From Acidimicrobiia bacterium (GTDB lineage Bacteria; Actinomycetota; Acidimicrobiia; Acidimicrobiales; Ilumatobacteraceae): a DNA stretch of 11,520 nt. The position numbers and the translations under genes are program-made. Each line of letters begins with the position of its first letter. Within the stretch, counting starts at the first letter, position 1. The notes under the pieces are model-generated. The model was given only the letters and a program-made list of their open reading frames with translations, had not been told where the DNA came from and did not search any database. Location of the stretch: contig JACCUL010000457.1 in the NCBI GenBank assembly GCA_013811855.1, positions 1-11,520 of the forward strand, read 5' to 3'. Positions 1 through 8,428 of this stretch are shown here, piece after piece.

Positions 1-459
1 CCGAGTGCCCAGCCCGCCCCAGGTTTGTCCCCGGGTCCCGCACCGACCGGGCCGATGCCGGCGGCAAGCTCGTCCGTGGCCGTCGAGCCCGCGTCACCCA
101 AGCGGCGGCGCATCGGCCTGATCCTCGCCGCGGTGCTGGTGCTGGTCGCCGGCGCCGCGGCCGTGTTCGTCGCCGTCGGTGGTGACGACAACGACGAGTC
201 CGCCGCCACGACGTCGGCCACCGCCGTGATCGTGGCGCCGGCGGACCTGCCGGCGGCGACGCGCACGCCCGACGGGCTCGGCGACGACGACGAGCTCGAT
301 GCGCTGGCGCGACGCTGCTACGAGGGCGACATGCGGTCGTGCGACCGCCTGTGGGAGGACGCCGAACAAGGAACCGAGTACCTGGACTACGGCGACACCT
401 GCGCCGGCCGCCAACCGGCCGCCACCCAGGCCTACTGCGTCAACACCTTCCCCGACTGA
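1..459 (+). CDS. Single-pass membrane protein of unknown function with four-cysteine C-terminal tail (5' end outside window)
   Basis: The reading frame is open from base 1 to a TGA at 457-459, so the true start may lie upstream; a TTG at 25 and an ATG at 55 are in frame but have no clear ribosome site. The visible part begins with a Pro/Ala/Ser-rich, probably disordered segment, then a basic KRRR patch (about bases 100-111), then one hydrophobic segment (about 112-177). An acidic Asp-rich linker follows, then a short tail with four cysteines (CYEGDMRSC, later DTC and YCV). The basic patch suggests an N-terminus inside the cell and the cysteine tail outside. Tails of this kind, with a CY-GDM--CD core and a later TC/C pair, recur at the C-terminus of actinobacterial membrane proteins of unknown role; two disulphides are an inference. 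The gene sits 78 bp before secA on the same strand, but nothing ties the two functionally. I do not recognise a function. Confidence 0.65.
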   Translation, partial: PSAQPAPGLSPGPAPTGPMPAASSSVAVEPASPKRRRIGLILAAVLVLVAGAAAVFVAVGGDDNDESAATTSATAVIVAPADLPAATRTPDGLGDDDELDALARRCYEGDMRSCDRLWEDAEQGTEYLDYGDTCAGRQPAATQAYCVNTFPD

Positions 460-521
460 ACGCCCTGGCACCCACCCTCTTCAGCCGCGGCCGTGCGATG
501 GCTGGCGCCGACGGCCACCGG

Positions 522-527
522 TAGCAT
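522..527 (+). promoter_or_regulatory. Putative -10 element of secA (TAGCAT)
   Basis: TAGCAT fits the TANNNT -10 pattern and lies 10 nt before the secA ATG at 538, inside GGTAGCAT. No Shine-Dalgarno sequence precedes the ATG, so the transcript probably has only a few leader bases. No convincing -35 box is visible. The rest of the 460-537 gap shows nothing else. Confidence 0.45.
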
Positions 528-537
528 CGAACCCCTC

Positions 538-3348
<2,811 letters not shown>

Positions 3349-3360
3349 CGGCCCATCCAC

Positions 3361-3435
3361 ATCTGGGTGCGGGTCGTCTCAGCAGCCCATCTGGGCGCGT
3401 TTTGTACTCAAGTTCGAGACCAGGCGCACCCAGAT
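3361..3435. repeat. 75-bp intergenic inverted-repeat element, copy 1
   Basis: The element starts and ends with a perfect 11-bp inverted repeat, ATCTGGGTGCG at 3361-3371 and CGCACCCAGAT at 3425-3435. A third, directly oriented near-copy, ATCTGGGCGCG, lies at 3389-3399. Spacers are 17 and 25 bp. The outer stem can be extended imperfectly through GTCTC (3376-3380) and GAGAC (3416-3420). A second element with the same length, order and spacing lies at 6945-7019. The two are about 71% identical without gaps, with all three 11-mers identical between copies. This copy begins 12 bp after the secA stop and ends 19 bp before prfB. CAC flanks it on both sides, which could be a 3-bp target duplication or chance. 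It may be a REP/MITE-like element or a 3' RNA structure. Confidence 0.85.
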
Positions 3436-3442
3436 CACGCAT

Positions 3443-3446
3443 GAGG
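3443..3446 (+). promoter_or_regulatory. Ribosome binding site of prfB (GAGG)
   Basis: GAGG lies 8 nt before ATG 3455, an ideal Shine-Dalgarno spacing. It supports this start rather than the much longer upstream extension of the same frame, which runs through the 75-bp repeat and the secA 3' end. It also contrasts with the SD-less starts of neighbouring genes, so prfB mRNA has a real leader or is read through from secA. Confidence 0.6.
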
Positions 3447-3454
3447 TCGTAGCG

Positions 3455-4558
3455 ATGCGTGACTTCTCCGGCGAGCTGAGCGAAGCGCGACGTCGACTCG
3501 ACGAGGCGGCGACGTACCTGCACGTCGCCGAGGGGCGGGCGCGAATGACGGAGCTCGAGGCCGAGATGGGGCGGCCCGACCTGTGGGACGACGCCGACGA
3601 GGCGAAGGCCCTGACGGCGGAGTACGCCGCCGTGCGCGACGACCTGGCCACCTATGACGGGCTGTCGTCAGCGCTCGACGACGTCGAGGTGCTGCACGAG
3701 ATGGCCCGCGAGGAGGACGACGAGTCGCAGGAGTCGGAGATCGCCGACGGCCTGGCCGCCGTCGGCCGGGGCCTCGACCGGCTGGAGCTGCGCAGCCTGT
3801 TCACCGGTGAGCACGACCGGGCCGACTGCATCGTGCAGATCAACGCCAAGGACGGTGGCGTCGACGCCCAGGACTGGAGCGAGATGCTCCTGCGCATGTA
3901 CGAGCGCTGGTCCGAACGGCGGGGCTTCACCATGACCGTCGACGGCGTGTCGGAGGGGACCGAGGCGGGGATCCTGTCGGCCGAGGTCACCATCAGCGGT
4001 CGCTACGCGTACGGGCTGATGACCAGCGAGCGGGGCACCCACCGCCTCGTGCGCATCAGCCCGTTCGACAACCAGGGCCGCCGCCAGACCAGCTTCGCCG
4101 CCGTGCAGGTGTGGCCGGTGCTCGAAGATCCGGACGTGGAGCTGAACGAGTCCGACATCCGCATGGAGGTCTTCCGCGCTTCGGGCGCCGGTGGCCAGCA
4201 CGTCAACAAGACGTCGTCGGCCGTCCGCCTGATCCACGAGCCGACGGGCATGGTGGCGTCGTCGCAGGAGGAGCGCAGCCAGCTGCAGAACCGGGAGAAG
4301 GCGCTCGGCCGACTGCGCACGATGGTCGCCGCCAAGGTAGAGGAGGAGCGGGCCGCTGAGCTCGACGCCATCGGCGGCAAGCAGGCTCAGGTCGGCTGGG
4401 GCAGCCAGATCCGCAGCTACGTGCTGCAGCCGTACCAGATGGTCAAGGACCTGCGCACCGACGTCGAGTCGGGCAACGTCGCCGCCGTGCTCGACGGCGA
4501 CCTCGACGAGTTCATGGAGGGCTACCTGCGTTGGCGCCGGGCCGACCGCGAGATGTGA
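3455..4558 (+). CDS. prfB: Peptide chain release factor 2 (RF2)
   Basis: RF2 recognises UGA and UAA stop codons in the ribosomal A site and triggers peptidyl-tRNA hydrolysis. The 367-residue product has the RF2 stop-codon recognition tripeptide SPF at 202-204 (RF1 would have PxT) and the catalytic GGQ at 246-248 within SGAGGQHVNKT. The acidic helical N-terminal domain has the usual RF2 length. The frame is continuous from ATG to TGA, so the programmed +1 frameshift that autoregulates prfB in E. coli and many other bacteria is absent here. The start is set by GAGG 8 nt upstream and by the N-terminal length. The gene follows secA on the same strand across repeat copy 1 and ends 20 bp from the convergent methyltransferase gene. 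Confidence 0.97.
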   Translation: MRDFSGELSEARRRLDEAATYLHVAEGRARMTELEAEMGRPDLWDDADEAKALTAEYAAVRDDLATYDGLSSALDDVEVLHEMAREEDDESQESEIADGLAAVGRGLDRLELRSLFTGEHDRADCIVQINAKDGGVDAQDWSEMLLRMYERWSERRGFTMTVDGVSEGTEAGILSAEVTISGRYAYGLMTSERGTHRLVRISPFDNQGRRQTSFAAVQVWPVLEDPDVELNESDIRMEVFRASGAGGQHVNKTSSAVRLIHEPTGMVASSQEERSQLQNREKALGRLRTMVAAKVEEERAAELDAIGGKQAQVGWGSQIRSYVLQPYQMVKDLRTDVESGNVAAVLDGDLDEFMEGYLRWRRADREM

Positions 4559-4578
4559 GCCCTGGCGGCGTCCCCCAC

Positions 4579-5244
4579 TCAGAACTTGCGGATCAGGGTG
4601 ACGCCGTCGCCGACCGGGAGTAGATAGCTCTCGACGCGATCGTCGGCTGCGACCATGTCGTTGAACGCCTTGATCGTCGTGGTGTTGTCATCCGCAGCCT
4701 CCTCGTCGATGACGCGCCCCGACCACAGCGTGTTGTCGACGAGCAGGAGGCCGCCGTCGCGGACCCTGGGCAGGAGCTCGTCGTAGTAGCTGGCGTAGCC
4801 GACCTTGTCGGCGTCGATGAACGCGAGGTCGATGGTCGGGGCGGGTGGAAGGGCCCGCAGCGTCTCGATGGCGGGCGCGATCCGCAGCTCGATGACGTCC
4901 GTCAGCCCGGCGTGCTCCCACGCCTGGCGGGCGATCGCCGTGAACTCCTCGCTGACGTCGCAGCACAGCAGACGTCCACCGGGAGCGAGGCCGCGGGCGA
5001 TGCAGATCGACGAGTAGCCGGTGAACGTGCCGACCTCGACGGCGGATCGGGCGCCGACGAGCCGGGTCAACAGGGTCAGCAGGGCACCCTGGTCGGCGCC
5101 GATCTGCATGCCGGCGGCCGGACCAAGCGCGGCCGTCCGCTCCTGCAGGGCGACCAGGACCTCGTCGGGGGGCGCCGTTCGCTCGGCGATGTAGCCGGCG
5201 ATGTCCGGCGGGATCACCCCCTCGCGGGTGCGGCGGTTGGCCAT
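4579..5244 (-). CDS. SAM-dependent O-methyltransferase, class I / CCoAOMT-like (family 3)
   Basis: The 221-residue protein matches the small, soluble, metal-dependent catechol/caffeoyl-CoA type O-methyltransferases (PF01596). It has the SAM-binding motif VEVGTFTGYSS at 69-79, an acidic residue after the next strand (CCDVSEE, about 94-100), FIDADK at 142-147, and DNTLWSG at 170-176. In this family the DADK and DN aspartates/asparagine coordinate a divalent metal with the substrate hydroxyls. The substrate cannot be read from sequence; bacterial members act on catechol-like phenolics. Start ATG 5244 was chosen over the upstream ATG at 5304 because a TACCGT -10 element sits 7 nt before it and the family N-terminus fits. 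The gene is inverted between prfB and ftsE and shares its upstream region with ftsE. Confidence 0.9.
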   Translation of the reverse strand: MANRRTREGVIPPDIAGYIAERTAPPDEVLVALQERTAALGPAAGMQIGADQGALLTLLTRLVGARSAVEVGTFTGYSSICIARGLAPGGRLLCCDVSEEFTAIARQAWEHAGLTDVIELRIAPAIETLRALPPAPTIDLAFIDADKVGYASYYDELLPRVRDGGLLLVDNTLWSGRVIDEEAADDNTTTIKAFNDMVAADDRVESYLLPVGDGVTLIRKF

Positions 5245-5251
5245 GGCGGCG

Positions 5252-5257
5252 ACGGTA
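5252..5257 (-). promoter_or_regulatory. Putative -10 element of the O-methyltransferase (TACCGT), leaderless start
   Basis: On the minus strand TACCGT ends 7 nt before ATG 5244, so transcription would begin at or next to the A of the start codon. There is no Shine-Dalgarno sequence. The hexamer lies in a perfect 10-bp palindrome ACGGTACCGT (5252-5261). No clear -35 box is seen. Confidence 0.5.
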
Positions 5258-5322
5258 CCGTGCGAGGTGCTGCCGATGGAGTGCTCGCCGTCGCGCGACC
5301 GCACTTCACCGAGGGGCGTCGG

Positions 5323-5328
5323 TAGTCT
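5323..5328 (+). promoter_or_regulatory. Putative -10 element of ftsEX (TAGTCT)
   Basis: GGTAGTCT in the 116-bp divergent gap fits the GGTANNNT pattern seen at other starts here, but lies 32 nt before ATG 5361, giving a leader of about 25 nt. That leader has no good Shine-Dalgarno sequence. The -35 box is not evident. This is a weaker call than the leaderless sites. Confidence 0.35.
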
Positions 5329-5360
5329 GCCGGCGCTTCGTCACCCGATCGAAACATTGC

Positions 5361-6038
5361 ATGATCCGCATCGAGAACGTCACCAAGACCTACGGCACGG
5401 ACGTCGTCGCCCTCCGCGACGCCAGCTTCGACGTGCCCAAGGGCGAGTTCGTCTTCCTCGTCGGACCGTCGGGCTCCGGGAAGAGCACGCTGCTGCGCCT
5501 GCTCAACCGCCAGGACCGTCCCGAGCGGGGCGCCGTGTGGGTGGCCGGGCGGAACATCATCGACATGCCGTCGGGCCGGGTCCCGCAGCTGCGCCGCAAC
5601 ATCGGCAACATCTTCCAGGACTACAAGCTGCTCCTGAACAAGACGGTGGCGGAGAACGTGGCCTTCGCCCAGGAGGTCATCGGCAAGCCGAAGCACGTCA
5701 TCCGCCAGCAGGTGCCCGCCGTGCTCGACCTCGTCGGCCTGGCCGGCAAGGAGGACCGCTTCCCGCATCAGCTCTCGGGCGGTGAGCAGCAGCGGGTGTC
5801 GGTCGCCAGGGCGTTCGTCAACCGGCCGCTGATCATGCTCGCCGACGAGCCGACGGGCAACCTCGACCCGGCCACCGGCGAGGGGATCATGCGTCTGCTC
5901 GACCGGATCAACAAGACCGGCACCACCGTGCTGATGGCCACCCACGACCAGCGCATCGTCAACACCATGCGCAAGCGGGTCATCCAGCTCGACCGCGGCG
6001 TGATCGTGCGCGACCAGGCCCGCGGGGTGTACGAGTGA
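5361..6038 (+). CDS. ftsE: Cell division ATP-binding protein FtsE
   Basis: FtsE is the cytoplasmic ATPase of the FtsEX complex, which couples ATP hydrolysis at the septum to activation of periplasmic or extracellular peptidoglycan hydrolases. The 225-residue protein has every ABC ATPase motif: Walker A GPSGSGKST (35-43), Q-loop FQDYKLL (85-91), signature LSGGEQQR (138-145), Walker B IMLADEPTGNLD (158-169) and the H-loop His in ATHD (193-196). Length and the FQDYKLL segment are typical of FtsE rather than LolD-type ATPases. Its stop overlaps the ftsX start by 4 bp (GTGA), so the two are translationally coupled. It is separated from prfB by the inverted methyltransferase gene. Confidence 0.96.
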   Translation: MIRIENVTKTYGTDVVALRDASFDVPKGEFVFLVGPSGSGKSTLLRLLNRQDRPERGAVWVAGRNIIDMPSGRVPQLRRNIGNIFQDYKLLLNKTVAENVAFAQEVIGKPKHVIRQQVPAVLDLVGLAGKEDRFPHQLSGGEQQRVSVARAFVNRPLIMLADEPTGNLDPATGEGIMRLLDRINKTGTTVLMATHDQRIVNTMRKRVIQLDRGVIVRDQARGVYE

Positions 6039-6940
6039 TCTCCCGCCTGGCCTACACGTTCCGTGAGACGTGGGCGAGCTTCCGGCGCAACATGACGCTG
6101 ACCGTGGCCGCCATCATCACGTCGGCCGTCTCGCTGCTCATCTTCGGCCTCACCCTCCTGATGCAGCGGGGCTTCGACAACCTCCTCGTCAAGTGGGAGG
6201 GCGGCGTCGAGATGATCGTGTTCGTCGGCAGCAACGCCAACGACGAGCAGCGAGCGGAGATCACGAACGCTCTCGACGCCCAGAAACCGAACCTCATCGA
6301 GTCGTACCGGTACTGCGACGTCGAGTGCTCGCTCGACGAGGCCGACCGGGTGTTGGCCGGCGACCCGGGCGTGCTCGAACTGCTCACCGCGGAGAACGTT
6401 CCGACGCAGTTCAAGGTCGTGCCGACCGACGCCACCGATGTCGACACGCTCCGACTCCTGCGCGAGAGCCTGCGGGAGGCGCCAGGGGTGCAGAACATCG
6501 CGCTCGCCGTCGAGGAGCTCGACACGATCGCCAAGCTGAAGGGCTTCGTCGGGCTCTACACGCTGATCCTCTCGATCGTGCTGCTGATCGCCGCCGTCCT
6601 CTTGATCTGGAACACGATCCGCACGGCGATGTTCGCCCGACGACGGGAGATCGAGGTGATGAAGCTGGTCGGGGCGACCGACTGGTTCATCCGCGTGCCG
6701 TTCATGCTCGAAGGGCTGATCCACGGCCTGCTCGGGAGCCTCGGCGCCTGCGCCGGGCTGTGGCTTGTCAACAACCGCTGGACCGCCGGCGTCCAGGACT
6801 TCCCAGACAACAGCGGCTTCGAGGCCATGGTCGTGCCGGGCAGCTTCACCGGCGTCGTGATGCTCGGCCTCCTCGGCATCGGCATGCTCGCCGGCGCCAT
6901 CGGCTCCGGCATCGCCGCGTCAAGGTTCCTCGACGTCTGA
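6035..6940 (+). CDS. ftsX: Cell division permease-like protein FtsX
   Basis: FtsX is the membrane partner of FtsE; it transmits ATPase cycles to an extracellular hydrolase and does not transport. The 301-residue protein has the standard FtsX plan: cytoplasmic N-terminus, TM1 (about 21-43), an extracellular domain of about 125 residues, then TM2 (171-195), TM3 (221-246) and TM4 (271-296). The cytoplasmic loop ARRREIEVMKLVGATDWFIR (201-220) is the FtsX/MacB-type coupling signature. The extracellular domain carries two close cysteines, Cys94 and Cys98 (YCDVEC), which could form a disulphide. The start is GTG 6035, overlapping the ftsE stop, with GGGG 7 nt upstream. The hydrolase partner is not in this window, nor is smpB, which often follows ftsX; repeat copy 2 begins 4 bp after the stop. 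Confidence 0.96.
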   Translation: MISRLAYTFRETWASFRRNMTLTVAAIITSAVSLLIFGLTLLMQRGFDNLLVKWEGGVEMIVFVGSNANDEQRAEITNALDAQKPNLIESYRYCDVECSLDEADRVLAGDPGVLELLTAENVPTQFKVVPTDATDVDTLRLLRESLREAPGVQNIALAVEELDTIAKLKGFVGLYTLILSIVLLIAAVLLIWNTIRTAMFARRREIEVMKLVGATDWFIRVPFMLEGLIHGLLGSLGACAGLWLVNNRWTAGVQDFPDNSGFEAMVVPGSFTGVVMLGLLGIGMLAGAIGSGIAASRFLDV

Positions 6941-6944
6941 CGAC

Positions 6945-7019
6945 ATCTGGGTGCGATTCGTCTCACGGGCGGATCTGGGCGCGCCAGTGTCTCGATTCCG
7001 GAACTCAGCGCACCCAGAT
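6945..7019. repeat. 75-bp intergenic inverted-repeat element, copy 2
   Basis: This has the same architecture as copy 1. ATCTGGGTGCG is at 6945-6955, the direct near-copy ATCTGGGCGCG at 6973-6983, and the inverted CGCACCCAGAT at 7009-7019. The spacers are again exactly 17 and 25 bp, but their sequence differs from copy 1 apart from TCGTCTCA in the first spacer and scattered matches in the second. An 8-bp palindrome TTCCGGAA sits in the second spacer. The element begins 4 bp behind the ftsX stop and ends 20 bp before the putative -10 of the globin gene, so its right arm would touch that gene's -35 region. Flanks are GAC and GAG, so no clear target duplication exists. Confidence 0.85.
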
Positions 7020-7039
7020 GAGCGTCAGCTCTCGCGCGG

Positions 7040-7045
7040 TACCGT
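7040..7045 (+). promoter_or_regulatory. Putative -10 element of the truncated haemoglobin operon (TACCGT)
   Basis: GGTACCGT precedes ATG 7050 by 4 nt and the next in-frame codon, GTG 7053, by 7 nt. The 7-nt spacing equals that at the methyltransferase and cofE leader starts, so GTG 7053 may be the real leaderless start. No Shine-Dalgarno sequence is present. Confidence 0.45.
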
Positions 7046-7049
7046 GACC

Positions 7050-7508
7050 ATGGTGTCCGCCGACCCGACGAACGCCGAGCCGGCCACGCTGCACGAACTC
7101 GTCGGCGGCCGACCGTTCTTCGAGCGCCTGGTCGACTCGTTCTACGAGGGAGTCGCCGCTGATGACGTCCTGCTGCGGCTGTACCCGGAAGCACCCGATC
7201 TCACCGGCGCCCGCCACCGCCTGACCGGCTTCCTCGTGCAGTACTGGGGCGGCCCGACGACGTACTCGCAGGAGCGAGGCCACCCGCGACTGCGGATGCG
7301 GCACCTGCCGTTCACGATCGGCCCGGTGGAGCGGGACCACTGGCTGCTCCACATGCGCGCCGCTGTCGCCGCGGCGACCGCCGAGCTCGACCAGCCGCTG
7401 GCGTCGGTTGTCGCCGATGCGCTGCTGCGCCACTTCGAGCCCACCGCCGAGCAGATGCGCAACGACACCGGCCTGCCGATCTCCTCGGCCCGACCACAAC
7501 CGGCGTGA
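7050..7508 (+). CDS. glbO: Group II truncated haemoglobin (trHbO / GlbO type)
   Basis: Truncated haemoglobins bind haem and O2/NO in the cytoplasm; group II members are linked to O2 handling, peroxide or NO chemistry. The 152-residue protein aligns by eye along its length with mycobacterial GlbO: FYEGVAADDVLLRLYPE with the B10 Tyr (Tyr32) and CD1 Tyr (Tyr45), QYWGGPTTYSQERGHPRLRMRH with the proximal F8 His (His85), and ERDHW with the group II hallmark G8 Trp (Trp98). A short N-terminal extension and a Pro-rich tail are extra. ATG 7050 is given as start; GTG 7053, three bases on, fits the promoter spacing better. The upstream frame extends to 6951 but runs through repeat copy 2. The TGA overlaps the GTG of the next gene by 4 bp, placing this haem protein in one operon with an ABC exporter. 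Confidence 0.93.
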   Translation: MVSADPTNAEPATLHELVGGRPFFERLVDSFYEGVAADDVLLRLYPEAPDLTGARHRLTGFLVQYWGGPTTYSQERGHPRLRMRHLPFTIGPVERDHWLLHMRAAVAAATAELDQPLASVVADALLRHFEPTAEQMRNDTGLPISSARPQPA

Positions 7509-8428
7509 CGCATTCGATCTCCATCGCCGGGTTGGTCAAGGAATATGACGGGCGGCGCGTGGTCGACGAGGTCGGCTTCCACGTCGCCGCCGGCGAGGTG
7601 TACGCACTGCTCGGCCACAACGGCGCCGGCAAGTCGACGATCGTCGAGATCCTTGAGGGCCACCGCACGCGCATGACCGGTGACGTGACCGTGCTCGGGA
7701 TGGACCCGGCGCACGGCGGGCGCGAGCTGCGCGACCGCATCGGCATCGTCCTGCAATCGTCGGGGATCGAGGACGAGCTGACGGTCACGGAGGCCGTCGA
7801 CGCCTACCGCGCCTGCTACCGCCGGCCCCGCCCGACCGCAGAGGTCGTCGCCATGGTCGGCCTCGACGAGCAGGCCGATCAGCGCATCGGCAGCCTGTCC
7901 GGCGGTCAGCGCCGACGCATCGACCTGGCCCTCGGCATCGTCGGGCAGCCGGACGTGCTGTTCCTCGACGAGCCGACGACGGGCTTCGACCCGGCAGCCC
8001 GCCGGGGCGCGTGGGAGCTGGTGCGACGGCTCGGCGAAGGCGGCACGACCGTGCTGTTGACGACGCATTACCTCGACGAGGCCGAGCGGCTGGCTGACCG
8101 CATCGGCGTGCTGTCGCACGGCGTGCTGATCGCCGAGGGCACCCCGGCCGAGCTCGTCGCCAGGAGCGGTCGCACGACGGTCCAGTTCGGCCTGCCCGAC
8201 GGCACGCCGGCCGACGACCTGGCGGGGCTGGTTCCGCGCCATGCGACCGTCGATGCCAGGCGCGTGTCGTTCGCCACGGAGACGCCGACGGCGGCCGTCC
8301 ACGCCGTCACGTCGTGGGCCGTCGAGCGCGGGCTCGAGCTGGCCGATCTGCAGGTCACCCGCCCATCGCTGGAGGACGCCTTCCTCGGCCTGGTCGAGCC
8401 GGCCGACGACGGAGAGGAGCTCCCGTGA
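7505..8428 (+). CDS. ABC-2 type transporter ATP-binding protein (DrrA-like)
   Basis: This 307-residue protein is the cytoplasmic ATPase of an ABC exporter. It has Walker A GHNGAGKST (37-45), Q-loop region VLQSSGIEDELTV (82-94), signature LSGGQRRR (131-138), Walker B VLFLDEPTTGFDP (151-163) and the H-loop in LLTTHYLDEAERLADR (184-199). A C-terminal extension of about 90 residues ends in RPSLEDAFLGLV, the tail typical of DrrA/CcmA-type drug or lipid exporters. The GTG start at 7505 overlaps the globin stop, and the gene's own TGA overlaps the GTG of the permease, each by 4 bp, so expression is probably coupled. No Shine-Dalgarno sequence precedes the GTG. Substrate is unknown; similar systems export antibiotics, lipids or polysaccharide precursors. 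Confidence 0.93.
   Translation: MTHSISIAGLVKEYDGRRVVDEVGFHVAAGEVYALLGHNGAGKSTIVEILEGHRTRMTGDVTVLGMDPAHGGRELRDRIGIVLQSSGIEDELTVTEAVDAYRACYRRPRPTAEVVAMVGLDEQADQRIGSLSGGQRRRIDLALGIVGQPDVLFLDEPTTGFDPAARRGAWELVRRLGEGGTTVLLTTHYLDEAERLADRIGVLSHGVLIAEGTPAELVARSGRTTVQFGLPDGTPADDLAGLVPRHATVDARRVSFATETPTAAVHAVTSWAVERGLELADLQVTRPSLEDAFLGLVEPADDGEELP
8411..8419 (+). promoter_or_regulatory. Strong ribosome binding site of the ABC permease (GGAGAGGAG)
   Basis: A purine-rich GGAGAGGAG lies inside the end of the ATPase gene, 5 nt before GTG 8425. It fixes the permease start, in preference to upstream codons of the same frame that would overlap the ATPase gene by over 100 bp. Confidence 0.6.

Noticed and set aside
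3361..3435. CRISPR-like repeat-spacer array
   Set aside because: Only three 11-bp units with unequal spacers, one of them inverted, and no cas genes. Unit length and orientation do not fit CRISPR.
3455..3560. Programmed +1 frameshift of prfB
   Set aside because: The reading frame is continuous from ATG through the N-terminal domain, with no in-frame early TGA to be bypassed.
4559..4578. Terminator between convergent prfB and the methyltransferase gene
   Set aside because: The 20-bp gap contains no stem of useful length and no T-run.
3361..7019. Composite transposon or genomic island bounded by the two 75-bp elements
   Set aside because: The enclosed genes (prfB, ftsE, ftsX) are core housekeeping genes and no transposase or integrase is present. 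The elements look like separate small insertions rather than island ends.
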